DNA of 64,000 nucleotides from Ascoidea asiatica (GCA_001600695.1 BCKQ01000005.1:136593-200592), one strand, 5' to 3'; shown: positions 1 through 11,200, numbered from the stretch's first letter. Numbers and translations are program-made. The notes: generated by a model not told the origin, from the sequence alone.

Positions 1-1034
1 ACCTCGGTGTTTCAAAAAACTTTACGAGTTAAATAACCGGTTTGTCATTTCCGGTAAATGAGTGGTCGGTTTAAACATATCATTTAAAAGATATGCTCTA
101 TTTATAGAGGGTACCAGGTTTCCCATGTTAACAATTTATGGTCACTCTTAAAACCTTCGAGCCCGATTTTAAATCCTTTGTCGGATTCAAATGCGGTTAT
201 TTTCCGGGTTTTGGTTGATTTCCGCTGAGCTTTTTTAAAAGTTCATTTTTCAAAAACGTGACAAAATTACTTCCTAAATAGGGAGCCTACTATATACTGC
301 CAAAAATGCGTGGTCCAGGACCATAGTAATAAGCTAAATCATATGACATCTAAAGGTTGTCCCGTTTTTAAGGGTTTAAAAGTGTTTAAAAAAATAATTT
401 GGATTATTTTGATGTTTTTGCTCCTGTATTAGACACAACTTTTACTATGTAAAAAAAAGGATTTTGAGGTGGTATTTAGCGTTTCTGGCAGTATATAGCG
501 GTTCATCTAAATAGGAAATAATATCTGCAAATAGAAATGATGGGACTTCACTTAGTATTTCTCCCTTAGTTTATTATCACTCTATAACTATCACGCTTTG
601 CAATACATCGTTAGAAAATTCTGAAAAGGGCTGGTTTTGCGTTAAATTACGATTAGACAGAATCCAGAATAGAAAATACGGATGATGTGTAAGGCGGTGT
701 GCACACTTTTGCATACCTTCTGCTAACCCAAGCTTTTGTCATAGCTCTAATGCAAGCTATTTTCAAGAGTTACATTTTCTTGAGCTTTATCTTCTTGATC
801 TTTGGTTCTGTTGAAATTCTTGAGACATAATTGAATACATTAAGTTGTTTTAGTCTGAACATTATCAAGGTTAATGAAAAATGATGTCCAAATTATAAAT
901 AGAGTAATAATAAATATTATGTATTAATATATGTAAAAAAGTAAATATAAAACTCGATAATTTCAAAACTATATAAAATTAAACGAATTGCAGACAAAAA
1001 CAGACATATTTATATAGTTTTGTATATAGAACAA
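1..1034. other. Gene-free stretch at window start
   Basis: No supported coding region in either strand. The first 700 bases are richer in G+C than most intergenic DNA here and contain an imperfect inverted repeat (arms near 270-310 and 478-520), annotated separately. The stretch from about 850 to 1034 is the A+T-rich 3' flank of the minus-strand gene that ends at 1035. Confidence 0.6.
270..520. repeat. Imperfect inverted repeat with short palindrome inside
   Basis: A 13-base perfect inverted match (CTATATACTGCCA at 290-302 against its complement at 486-498) sits inside longer imperfect arms of about 40 bases, both ending in TTCCTA-like sequence at the outer edge. The loop is about 183 bases and begins with the palindrome TGGTCCAGGACCA (311-323). 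No coding capacity is visible between the arms. It could be a degraded miniature element or a structured transcript. Nothing identifies a transposon family. Confidence 0.55.
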
Positions 1035-1448
1035 TTAATCTTCCTCATCAACTGAAATGTCAATTACTCTTAATTTTCTCTTTTTATTTTTAGTACCTCT
1101 GTAGTAACGGCGTAAATATTCAGAGCTATAATTAACATTATAACTCTCCAACAGCCAAGCCCAATTTTTAAAGGATAAACCAATCGGATTATTCCTTAAT
1201 AAATTGGTACTCAATTTCACTTTTGTTGAGTCATCTTTTTGATAAAAATATGGTTCTTCACAACATTTTAAAAGGAAATTATCTAATTTGTTTTTCATTT
1301 GAACTGGTAAATTATCTTTACTTTTTACCCAACGTTTTGGAACTAATGCTTTTTTCATAATTGATTCTTTCGATTGGCTACCAACCAGTGAGGGATTAAA
1401 GGCAAATTCAACATCTGTTGCTTGAAAATAAGTAGGTGGAGGATCCAT
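1035..1448 (-). CDS. Hypothetical small basic protein (137 aa)
   Basis: I do not recognise this protein. The start is placed at the ATG at 1448, giving a protein that begins MDPPPTYFQ. An upstream in-frame extension exists, but it is low-complexity hydrophobic and Cys-rich sequence from the promoter and was discarded. The body has a Trp/Lys-containing stretch (PKRWVKSK), a central segment with two adjacent Cys, and a C-terminal half with evenly spaced aromatic residues (NWAWLLESY, SEYLRRYYRG) that looks helical. It ends in a basic patch (KNKKRKLR) followed by an acidic tail (DEED), suggesting a soluble, possibly nuclear protein. It is divergent from the bHLH gene at 2326 and shares its upstream region, which holds a CACGTG box. 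The coding potential is convincing but the function is unknown. Confidence 0.6.
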   Translation of the reverse strand: MDPPPTYFQATDVEFAFNPSLVGSQSKESIMKKALVPKRWVKSKDNLPVQMKNKLDNFLLKCCEEPYFYQKDDSTKVKLSTNLLRNNPIGLSFKNWAWLLESYNVNYSSEYLRRYYRGTKNKKRKLRVIDISVDEED

Positions 1449-1617
1449 TTTTAATTGAAGTAATTTTAGTAATATTAGTGACTGAAGGAAAAGAAAATAA
1501 AATAAGAAAAAGGTTAACTCAAATATTTTTGACAACGAGTGACAACGAGCAACAACAACTGACAACAACTGACAACACATACATTGAACATCCAACATTC
1601 GATATAAAAAAATAAGT

Positions 1618-1623
1618 CACGTG
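1618..1623. promoter_or_regulatory. CACGTG E-box
   Basis: A perfect palindromic CACGTG lies 170 bases upstream of the start codon at 1448 and about 700 bases upstream of the bHLH gene. CACGTG is the standard target of class B bHLH factors. Occupancy here is an inference. Confidence 0.4.
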
Positions 1624-1879
1624 TCATAGTTGAAATATATTTGAATTAAACTTAAAAGAAATAAAAATAAAGAACAAATAATTGCTTGTAAAAGCACAAA
1701 AAAAGAAAACGTAAAATAAATGAAAACAATTTTAACACCCTCCTCCAAAAGACCTTATACGTTACTATTGGAAACCTTTCTTTTATTCAATGATTCCCTT
1801 GAATACTTTTTAACGTTCTCGTCCACAATTTTTGGCTTTAGGTAAATTGATTATTTCACTTTTAGCTTTTCACTTCCAT

Positions 1880-1881
1880 TT

Positions 1882-1914
<33 letters not shown>

Positions 1915-1945
1915 CTATCATTATCATTATCATTATCTTTATCAT
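1880..1945. repeat. Tandem hexamers (TTTCAC)n then (TTATCA)n
   Basis: Five perfect TTTCAC units (1880-1909) are followed after a short interruption by about four TTATCA-type units to about 1945. The array lies in the divergent promoter region, so its length could affect expression of either gene. Confidence 0.8.
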
Positions 1946-2325
1946 TTTTCAATTCTTAATTTTTAATCTCTTTTACATCAATTTTATTTCTAGATTGCTT
2001 TCAGTGATTTTATTTGAATTATATTTGAGTTTATAATTTTTACTCTTTCATTCATTATAGACTCTGTAAACTTTAAGGTACTCAATAAGTTACTCAAAAT
2101 ATTTGAGTATTAGATAATGATTAAATGAAAATAATTTTGTTTGTTTTTTAGTATTTTGTTGTAAAGAGAATAAATCTGATTTTTTTTATCTATTCGAATT
2201 TTGTTATTAGTGCTTTTATATCGAAACATTACTTTCAAAATAAAATTTGTTTGCAAAAAGATCATATAGTAAATAAATTAAAAGGAAATAACAAAAGAAA
2301 ATAATATCAATAAAAAAATTCAACA

Positions 2326-3606
2326 ATGCATCCGAATTCAAATAAACAAAATAAGAACAACCAAAACCCTGTTCTTCCTTCCATATCAAACCTTGGTAAT
2401 TTTCCAAATCATTTAACTCGAAAATTACCTCATGTAAATGAATTAAAGGGTGTTATTTCAAATTCAAATTCAAATTCAAACCAGCCTATTAAACCTTCCT
2501 CGAATTCAATTCCCACTTATCCTTCATTCAATACTTCCTCTACAAATTTATTAAACCAATCTCAAAACTCTGTTTCAAATAATGCTTTTGATAATTTCAA
2601 TAGTCTTAAAAATAATAAAAATATAAAAAATTTTAAAGATGTAGATAATATGGATAACATAAGCAGTAATTCAAATCTTGAAATCAGCTCAAATTCTCAG
2701 CTTTATTTGCGAAATATTATGGCAAATTCATCTTCGAATATTTCTTCTGGATCTTCTTCACATTTAGCTTTAACAAATTTATCAACTCCTTCACTTCCAA
2801 CTTCGATCTCAAATTCAAATTCTAGAAAATTAACTACCGATAAAACTCCTCTTAGAAAACATTTACATATAAGGTCTGAACAAAGAAGGCGAGAACGAAT
2901 AACTGATGGGTTTTCTCACCTTAGGGCCACTGTACCAACAATCCAATCTGGATATGATTCAAAAGCAATAGTGCTAAAAAAAGCTGCAGAGTATATTGAA
3001 ATTTTACAATACGAAAATTCTTCTTTAAAAAATCAGTTACTGGCTTATAATGGGAAAGGCCCATTTCCTCTCCCTTCAAGTCCTCAATACAACATGTCTC
3101 ATCCTATATCACATCAACCTCAACCTCATCATCAGATACAGCAAATACAGCAAGTACAGCAAGTTCAGCAGGGTCAAAAACAATTTCAGTCACAACATAA
3201 TTTACAAACACCATCACAATCACAACTGCTGCCCCAACCTCCCTCTTTGCAATACAATCAAGTTCCTTTCCCTCAATATTTTTCACAACAACACCCTCCT
3301 CAACCATTAAATATTAGTAACTATGATAACATTCATGATCATAATTTTGATAATGATGGGCAATCTTTCTATGAGCAGCCTTTGCCATTAAAACTACAAA
3401 AGCAATCCCAATACCTTTCTAGTCATCATAATTCTTCAAGTTTGACAGATTTTAACTTGGATAACAATACCAGAACTAAAAGATTACCTCCTTTAGCTCC
3501 TTCTCAGTTTGGCGGTTCTTCTAATCGCTTGCCTCCAGCCAGTTTTTTTTCTACTTCTAATACCTCTCAATACTCCATTGCAGATCCATCCATAAAAAGG
3601 AAATAA
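2326..3606 (+). CDS. bHLH leucine-zipper-like transcription factor (426 aa)
   Basis: The N-terminal 175 residues are Ser/Asn-rich and probably disordered. A basic helix-loop-helix domain covers about residues 178-235. The basic region contains His181, Glu185 and the Arg188/Arg189 pair in the H-x3-E-x2-RR spacing that reads CACGTG in Max/Mlx-type (class B) factors. The loop includes VPTIQSGYDSKA and helix 2 runs into a short Leu-containing coiled extension (EILQYENSSLKNQLL). The C-terminal half is rich in Gln, Pro, His and Ser with short QQ(I/V) repeats, typical of activation regions. By family it should be a nuclear DNA-binding protein. The motif resembles Max/Mlx-like and Ino4-like yeast factors, but I cannot decide on the ortholog. 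It is convergent with VAC7, and a CACGTG site lies in its own divergent promoter. Confidence 0.85.
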   Translation: MHPNSNKQNKNNQNPVLPSISNLGNFPNHLTRKLPHVNELKGVISNSNSNSNQPIKPSSNSIPTYPSFNTSSTNLLNQSQNSVSNNAFDNFNSLKNNKNIKNFKDVDNMDNISSNSNLEISSNSQLYLRNIMANSSSNISSGSSSHLALTNLSTPSLPTSISNSNSRKLTTDKTPLRKHLHIRSEQRRRERITDGFSHLRATVPTIQSGYDSKAIVLKKAAEYIEILQYENSSLKNQLLAYNGKGPFPLPSSPQYNMSHPISHQPQPHHQIQQIQQVQQVQQGQKQFQSQHNLQTPSQSQLLPQPPSLQYNQVPFPQYFSQQHPPQPLNISNYDNIHDHNFDNDGQSFYEQPLPLKLQKQSQYLSSHHNSSSLTDFNLDNNTRTKRLPPLAPSQFGGSSNRLPPASFFSTSNTSQYSIADPSIKRK

Positions 3607-3930
3607 CCAAAATAAAAAAAGATTGAAATTTTTAATTCAAATTTAACTTTAGCTTTTTTTTGTTCCAATCACAAACCTTTCGGTCTATTTAGAATCTTTG
3701 CTCCTTAATTTTAAAATTTTTTTATTAACGTTTACATGCTTATAATTATAAATGATAAACACTCAAGGTTTTAAAATAGTATATATATTTATGGTTTTGT
3801 ATAACATTTAGTTTTTCTCCTTTTTCTTTTTGTAGCATATCTGAACTTTCTCAATTTTATTTTTTTCTACTTTTTTATATGTAGTTGTTTTCCTGGTTTA
3901 TAATGAAATTACAATGATTTATTTTCTTAG
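3607..3930. other. Convergent 3' intergenic region
   Basis: This is A+T-rich sequence between the stop codons of the bHLH gene and VAC7. It presumably holds both 3' ends. No gene or repeat of note is seen. Confidence 0.6.
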
Positions 3931-6861
3931 TTAGTCTACATTAACATATATGCTTTTTGACACGCTAAATGATCGAATTGACCCTCTAACAATGAGATCA
4001 AAAGGAAATTTTATAATTTCTTTCCAATCCTTTTGTCCTGGGTCCAATGAAAGAGGATCACTTCTAGTAGAATTTTTTCCCGGATTTTTTAATTTTATTT
4101 CTGCAATTGAATTTAATGGCTGTTTATTTTTATTAAACATTCCACCATCAAACATTAAAGGAGGATTTAATTTTTCAACGGTTCCTAACAACAATGTTAA
4201 TATAGGACCTTCACTCTTTGGAAAATCATCAATATAACCATTACCTCCTAAAAAAAGATAGTTATTTTCGTTATAATGAGAAGATTTTACAAAAATATCC
4301 AAATCAATATCTTCTATAGAAACGGAAAAAAATCCAGGATTAAAGGCTTCAACATTCATATCAAAAACCAATTCATCAAAGGAGACAAGTATATTACCTA
4401 TTTTTTCAATTTTAACATCTGTCAAATCTTTAGTAGAAGCCAAAAGAAATCCTCCTGCAAACCCAACCATTAAAACAATAAGCATTAGAACAATAACCCA
4501 AAAAATTGACTTAAGATGCTGTAATTTAGATCGTCCATAATTACTGCAAAGTTCAGAATATTCTTCAAGATCATTATTTTCCTCGTCATTGTAAAAATCA
4601 TGCGGAGAATATCGTTTTGCATAACGACTTGAATTCCGAGAAATATTATTATTTTGTTTTATTTTTCCCTTTTGATTAATCCCTTTATATTTAGAATTAT
4701 ATATACCATTCGAGAGATAGTTTTTATTGCTATCATAATTAACACTTAAAGGCGTATATTCATTTATTAGAGGTTCTGTTGTTACAGGATATTGAAAAAT
4801 ATCATCTGCATCCAGATCGTCGACTATTCCAGAATATCGTCTTAACTCAAAATTTCTGTGATCAAAATTTTGATTAGACTTTTGTTTAGCTTCTTTTATA
4901 CTCTGTTGTCGAATTTTATGCTGAATATTATCAGGGTATATTTTCCTTCCATGGGTGTTATATGGATTATGTGAATATCTATTATTGTAGGCAGCTACAC
5001 TGAAATTCGAGTTAGAATGATATCTTTTTAATTGGGGATTTCCTGTTTGACCAGAAGCCGAGCTAGTGTGCTGCATATTCAAGCGAGGTGGATCTTCTAA
5101 ACCATAATTTAAATAGTTTTGATTAAGGTGAGGTCCAAAAGATGGGTTTAAAATTTTTTGGGCCCTTTGATTATTAAATACATTATTATTATGATTATTG
5201 TGACATCCAAGATTAATATGATTACTATGAATTTGATTATTTTCTGATCTATTATATTTTACAAAACGCTGATAGTCATAATCATCAGTTGTGTAATCAT
5301 CATCTAAATCAGAATACGTTTTTTGGGCAGAACTTATATCATAATCACTATGGGAATGAGCATTTCCATCTAAATTTTGGTCGCTAATTTTAATATTTGA
5401 ATTCGGTCTATTGATTTCCTTTGAAGACTGTAAAACAACAGGGGTTTGATTAGAAGGCAAAATAGAACTAGTGGGATTTCGTTGCTGTGGAATTCTGGAT
5501 TTTGTTATTGTATTGTTAATTATTGTTCTGTCGGCCAGAACATTTTTTTTACTTTGATTGGAATTGGAATTTTGATCAAAATTAGTAGGTAAATTTAATT
5601 TTGAATTTGAGTCAGAATTCTGTGAATGATTTACAGCTATAGGATTATAATCAAGAGAATTATTGGACAAAGCAGAACTCGCTTCATTTGTTTGGCCTGT
5701 ACTTTCATAAACAAAGGTCTCATCACTATCTGAATTATCTTCTTCGCCTATTGCACTCTCTAATCTAGCCGCAAAAACTTCTGTTCTAGAAGAGCCTGTG
5801 GCTTTTAAACTTTTTTTGGATTTTTGTCTTTTTAAATTTTCGTTTTTCAATTTTGTTAGCTTTTTAGAACCCATATTGGAATTAGAGTTTGAATTTTTTG
5901 ACGAATTTTGAGTGGAAACAACAGCAAAATCATTATCTCGACTTCCTTTGGAACTATTGAGGGAATGAATGTTAGTATTATAATCAACATTATCTTGATT
6001 TAAAGAAAGAGAATCATTTAACGCTTCTTCTTCTATTACCAATCCATTTGAATGAATATTATTTGACGTGGCGTTAAGTTTTAGGTTTGCCGAATCATTT
6101 AGAAAACTTCTCTTGGATTTAAGGGAAATGTGAGATTGTGGTGGAGGAAGTTGATTATTCAGAACAGATTGCAAGTCTGCGATCGAAGTTGTTTTATGAA
6201 AAGAAGGTTGTAGACTATTTTGTGTATTATTTGGGGTAAATGCAGTTTTAGAAAGAGAATTAATGTCACTGGAAGTTTGATCTTGATAAATAGTGTCATT
6301 AAGACTCTTTGGATAAATATTAGACTTTAAATTTAAGTGAATAGGTGTTTGGGCATTTTGAGTAGTTTGAATATTTTCAATTGTATTTATAGAAGATGAG
6401 TGTTTATGAGGAGTATTATGTAGAATATTATTGTGACTGTGATTATGTATATGGGCATGATTATGATTATTCACAATTAATTTAGGAATGTCATTAACGT
6501 CAACGGTTTCAGTCTCAACTATCATTTTATTGCTAGATGATGCAATTGTTCCATTGTTTAACTGGTTATTATTGTTTGTGTTGTTTGTAGCACCGGTCTG
6601 ATTTCTTTTAAAGACATTGGTATCATTTATAGTATCTATGTTATGTATATTATCTAAGGTTTTAACACTTATAGGAATAATTTTGTTTTTGCTATCATCA
6701 CCTATTTTAATTCCCTTAATATTTTTTTTTTTTTTTTCGTTTTTTATGACTGTATTTCGATACTCGTTTGTTTCTTTGGATATAGTCGAAACAATATTTG
6801 GTAAACCTATTTCTGGATCGATGAGGTGATCATCTGAGTCGACAGGAAGAACATTAACCAT
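3931..6861 (-). CDS. VAC7: Vac7-like vacuolar membrane regulator of PI(3,5)P2 synthesis (976 aa)
   Basis: The first ~780 residues are low-complexity Asn/Ser/His-rich sequence. A single hydrophobic segment lies at about residues 785-808 (IFWVIVLMLIVLMVGFAGG), followed by a conserved C-terminal domain with DELVFDMNVEAFNPGFFSVSI and DIDLDIFVKSSHY, a pattern I recognise from Vac7, where this part faces the vacuole lumen. In yeast Vac7 activates the Fab1 lipid kinase with Vac14 and Fig4, controlling vacuole size and inheritance. The length is close to S. cerevisiae Vac7. The start is the ATG at 6861. A longer in-frame extension lacks ATG. A run of 16 A residues on the coding strand (near 6722-6737 on the plus strand) encodes a Lys tract and could be slippage-prone. 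Confidence 0.8.
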   Translation of the reverse strand: MVNVLPVDSDDHLIDPEIGLPNIVSTISKETNEYRNTVIKNEKKKKNIKGIKIGDDSKNKIIPISVKTLDNIHNIDTINDTNVFKRNQTGATNNTNNNNQLNNGTIASSSNKMIVETETVDVNDIPKLIVNNHNHAHIHNHSHNNILHNTPHKHSSSINTIENIQTTQNAQTPIHLNLKSNIYPKSLNDTIYQDQTSSDINSLSKTAFTPNNTQNSLQPSFHKTTSIADLQSVLNNQLPPPQSHISLKSKRSFLNDSANLKLNATSNNIHSNGLVIEEEALNDSLSLNQDNVDYNTNIHSLNSSKGSRDNDFAVVSTQNSSKNSNSNSNMGSKKLTKLKNENLKRQKSKKSLKATGSSRTEVFAARLESAIGEEDNSDSDETFVYESTGQTNEASSALSNNSLDYNPIAVNHSQNSDSNSKLNLPTNFDQNSNSNQSKKNVLADRTIINNTITKSRIPQQRNPTSSILPSNQTPVVLQSSKEINRPNSNIKISDQNLDGNAHSHSDYDISSAQKTYSDLDDDYTTDDYDYQRFVKYNRSENNQIHSNHINLGCHNNHNNNVFNNQRAQKILNPSFGPHLNQNYLNYGLEDPPRLNMQHTSSASGQTGNPQLKRYHSNSNFSVAAYNNRYSHNPYNTHGRKIYPDNIQHKIRQQSIKEAKQKSNQNFDHRNFELRRYSGIVDDLDADDIFQYPVTTEPLINEYTPLSVNYDSNKNYLSNGIYNSKYKGINQKGKIKQNNNISRNSSRYAKRYSPHDFYNDEENNDLEEYSELCSNYGRSKLQHLKSIFWVIVLMLIVLMVGFAGGFLLASTKDLTDVKIEKIGNILVSFDELVFDMNVEAFNPGFFSVSIEDIDLDIFVKSSHYNENNYLFLGGNGYIDDFPKSEGPILTLLLGTVEKLNPPLMFDGGMFNKNKQPLNSIAEIKLKNPGKNSTRSDPLSLDPGQKDWKEIIKFPFDLIVRGSIRSFSVSKSIYVNVD

Positions 6862-8232
6862 TTTTAATTTTTGAGAAGAAATAATTTTCCCTTCCTTCTT
6901 TAATTTTAAATTACGCAAAGATATTTTGTCTTAAATATATTTTTAAAGGCGAGTATGGAGGAGTCAAATTTTGTTATTTTCTTTTAGGTATAAATGATAT
7001 TTATTATATATTATTCATTATATTTTCATACAACTGTATTGATAAATCTTTGAACCTTAAGTGATGTAGAAGATAGCTTCTTGAATTTCAAATACTTTAT
7101 CTTAGTGTTCTTGGTTTGTTTGATATTTTTAGTACTCTTGTTGTTTCGCTATCCTTCTAATTAATTCTAGTTTAATGTAGTGATCGTAAATGTTTTCTCC
7201 TTTGAGGTATGATATTACAAACAAAGTTTTTATATTGCTAATACATAGTGCGCTATTAGCCATTCTTCTCCACGGTGCTAAAGTAGTGTTTGATGATATC
7301 TGCAATTTGGTAGGGCTGTAACCTAATAACTAAGATAGTTAAGCAGTCTCTACAATAAAAACATCAAATTTAATTATCGATTGAGAATCTAATGCCTCTA
7401 AGATAAATTATTGGAAATATTTTTTGACAAAATGAGTTCGAAGTATTATAGAGGGTTAAAGAATAGAATAAGAATTATGATTATAAGTAATATTTAACCC
7501 TTTGACATTTTACAGTTAATCTTTCTTTGACTAATCAATATAAGTATCAAAAATATTACATCAAATTATAGATTACAAGTTGAACTTTGTGTTACAGGAT
7601 TTTCTTTAAAGAGAAAAACAGAATCCTTAAGGTTCCAATATTTTGATACGGGAAATCAGTTATAAAGATAGATTTTGATATTTCTCTGAATTCAGAATAG
7701 CTTTAAAAAAAAGAATCGAGAACTGTAAGACAAATTCTTTAAAATTTAGTATTATTAAAAGTTACTTAATTTTTTTTCTATGATCTCATATTCTTGTATC
7801 TTCCATATTATACTGGGTATTTTCTCTGTAATATGTTTTCTTTGTTCCTTGTATTATTATCAATCAATCAGCTTCTACACGAGCATTTACTATGAAGTTT
7901 TTTAAAGTGAAGGCAGAAACAGGAAAAAAAATTAAAATGAAATAATCTTCAAAGTCATTCAGAGTAGTTTAGTTTTTAATCAATCAATATTTTTCAATAG
8001 GCTAATATATGTCTAATCTGGAAAAGAATTAAATATTATATTTTTTCATAACATCTAATTGTCCAATAACATATGAAATATATAACTACAGAATCCCCTA
8101 GAAGGATTACCTGAAGTTCAAAACTTTTAAAAAATATTTATTTTTTTAATTATACCAAAAGAATTACTTGCTTTGATGAAAAATTTCAGTACAATACTAT
8201 ACTGTATAATACAAAGAGCATTGCGTTCATTA
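6862..8232. other. 1.4 kb intergenic region without a supported gene
   Basis: This lies between the VAC7 start and the YTA7 stop. It is A+T-rich with no long open frame. A TACTGTA motif occurs at 8200-8206. A possible two-exon micro-ORF near 7190-7320 was considered and rejected because its intron would be only 42 bases. Confidence 0.5.
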
Positions 8233-11200
8233 TTATACAAAATTAAAATCTCCAGTTAATTGAGCATTCCTATTTAAGTTTAGTATACTCTGCATAGAAT
8301 CTATCTTGTTATCAATTTCTTTTAAAATTATATTTCTGTTCCATTCATTTTTCCCCTTTAATGCGATTCCGACTAAGATCGAATTAATCATTTCTAGATT
8401 TTCAATTGTACAATTTTCTGTTGCATAAATTAACTTTGAATAAACAGTATCTAATAAATCTACATCATATACAACATCCTTATTTTCAAGAATTTTGAAT
8501 TGATTTACTAGTATTTTGTATTTTTCTTCATTTTTATCTAATATAGGGTGTTCGATGATTTTACCTTCCATACTATGATTGTCATCTGTTATAGGATTCC
8601 CATATGTAGGATCTGTTTGCAAGTTTAAAAAATGCTCTATATTCATACGTTTTTTAGTTTCATTTAATTCATTTGTGATTGGTTCGACATTCTCCAAAGT
8701 CTGTACTTTCAACAATTCCTTTGCATTTATATGAGCGTTTGTCGTTCCTGATTTTGATATTGAAAGATTATCTACTATTCCATTTTCAATGATCTTAGCC
8801 GCTTTTTTTTTATGGTGTAGTCTTTCGCTACTACTAGTGAGATCTATTACTTCCTCTACCTTCTTATCTGTTTTTTCCGAAAGAAACTGGGCCTGGAGAC
8901 TCATTTCCCTGCTCCTTAAGCTTTTAAACAATTTTAGCTGCTCATCGGTGAAATACTCATCCACGGTGAAGGATAGATTGGTATAAAGCTCATTAGCTTT
9001 TAAGAGACGATCTCTATCTTGGAGTACTTGAGAGTCCATTAATATTTTCTTAAAATCCTTTACAAACTGCTTAGGCTCTGAATAAAATCCGTTCCAGATT
9101 CTCTCTTCAATTGTATCAAGTTCCATATTGAAATATTTTTTATTGCTATATCTATCAAGAATCATATTTCCTTCTTTAATATACTGGTAATCAATGTCTA
9201 AAGGTGGCACTTGATCTTCCACAATAAACAAATGAGCTAGATTGGACATTTCAATAGCAGGCTTTTTGAATCTCTTATATGTATTCTTATAACTATTAAA
9301 AATTTGACCCAATTTGATTTTTAAAAGATTCTTAAGTTTGAGGTCATTCCTAATCTGATTTTTTCGGAGTTCTTTTTCTACTTTCACTTGATGATTTGAC
9401 ATCATATTTTCCTTTGGGCTGATTATAGGAACAACCGGTATGCGTTTTATTTCTAGTTTCAATTTTTTGATCTTAATTGCTAGTTCATGATCTTGAAAAT
9501 CAATTGGTTTCATTTTTATAACTTTCCACAAAGTACCGAAAAACTTCTCTCTTTTCTCTTTATTTGGATACTCTAAAACCACACGATTGTCATCCATAAA
9601 CCCAAACATTTGTATTAATTTCTGGCTATTCAGGATTTGTTTATTATAAATATTTTCTTCTAATAAACCAACTAGTAAAACTCTCTCAGAAGACCTCAAG
9701 GATCTCAATAAGCTTATAAGAGTGGCTCTTACTGAATCACTGATGTTTTGAAGCCAGATATCTACATTGGGAATATACAAAACTGAAGGCTGATTTCTCC
9801 TAGCTTCCATAAATTTATGAACTACCATAGATTCGGGAGTCATACTAGAATCCGAAAACAATGAAGCCAGGTCTAAAGACTGTACCTGAAAGCCTTCAAG
9901 ATAGTCAAGAATAGCAGAACCCAAATATTTTTGTGCCATTCCAGCCTCACCTATAACTAGTAGTTTTGGTTGAAAGACTCTAGTTTGTTCAATTTCATTG
10001 AAAATATTCTTATTCTTCAAATTAGGTTTGATTCTATTAGTAATCTCGGAATCAAGCTGCTCATTAGACATAGTGTTCATAAATTCATCCAAGTCATTGG
10101 CTCTATTTTTTTTTCTATCAAATGGAACAATCAAATCTAATTTTGATTTGATTTCACTGAACTTGTTTTCAACTAAAAAAGCGATATTTTCGGGTAAGGG
10201 AGCAGAATTGGTAACACTTGATCGCGAACTAGATGGAATGATCTTTTTCAACGAGCTTTCAAAATCATTTTTAGTAACATGCAATTCATTGATATCAATT
10301 GCCAACTTTTGATCAGAGCTATAAATTTGAGGGAATATTCTTTTAATACTATTTAAAGCAGCTTCTGTGCATAAACTTTTTAAATCTGCACCACCATACC
10401 CTTTTGTTAATCTAGCTAGATGTGTTAAAAAACTAGGTTCTAAAGGAGGAACCCACTTTCGGGTGTGAATTTGTAAAATTTTTTCTCTAGAGTTAAAATT
10501 GGGTAACGGAAAATAAAACTCTCGGTCAAATCTTCCTGGTCTTCTCAATGCTGGATCAACTGCATCTGGTCTATTGGTTGCACCTATGATAATTACTTGA
10601 CCTCGGCTATCCATTCCATCCATTAAAGCCAATAAAGTACTAACAATGCTCGAATGTATTTGTTCTTGCTTAGAAGATCTTACTGGTGCAAGCCCATCGA
10701 TTTCATCAAAAAAAATAATGCTAGGTTGCTGTTTCTTAGCCTCCTCAAAAAGTAATCTTAATTGTCTCTCAGCTTCTCCTACCCATTTTGAAAGACAATC
10801 AGCACCTTTCCTCATAAAAAAAGTAATTTTTCTCTCTGGAGTCGAACACGATGCGGCCAAAGCCCTAGCCATTAATGTTTTACCTGTTCCTGGTGGACCA
10901 TGAAACAATACCCCTCTAGGAGGCGTAATAGAAAATTTTGTATAGACTTCTGGATAAAGTAAAGGTAAAGCAACCATTTCCTTAAGCTGATTTATATAAT
11001 TGTCTAATCCTCCAACAAATGAGAAATCAATATCCATACCCACGCTTAGAGGATCAGAATCAGCAAGAGTGTTTTTACTTTTTTTTTTAGGATTTAACTC
11101 AAACTGACCTAGATTCGCAGGCTGATTAGCTGCAATATTAATATTATTGGACTTTGCATTCACTGAGAATGCTTCATTGATGACATCTTTAGACACATTC

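Larger units (their letters stand above)
1449..2325. promoter_or_regulatory. Divergent promoter region, unknown gene / bHLH gene
   Basis: This 877-base region separates two divergently transcribed genes. It contains a CACGTG E-box, a run of TTTCAC hexamers followed by TTATCA hexamers, and T-rich tracts. No coding sequence is supported here. Confidence 0.55.

Noticed and set aside
1449-1598. N-terminal extension of the small protein at 1035-1448
   Set aside because: It is low-complexity, hydrophobic and Cys-rich, and the downstream ATG gives a sensible protein start.
7190-7320. Possible two-exon micro-gene (MFSPL... plus a hydrophobic tail) with a TGCTAAT-like branch site
   Set aside because: The intron would be only 42 bases with the branch site 10 bases from the AG, the product is 29 residues and matches nothing I know.
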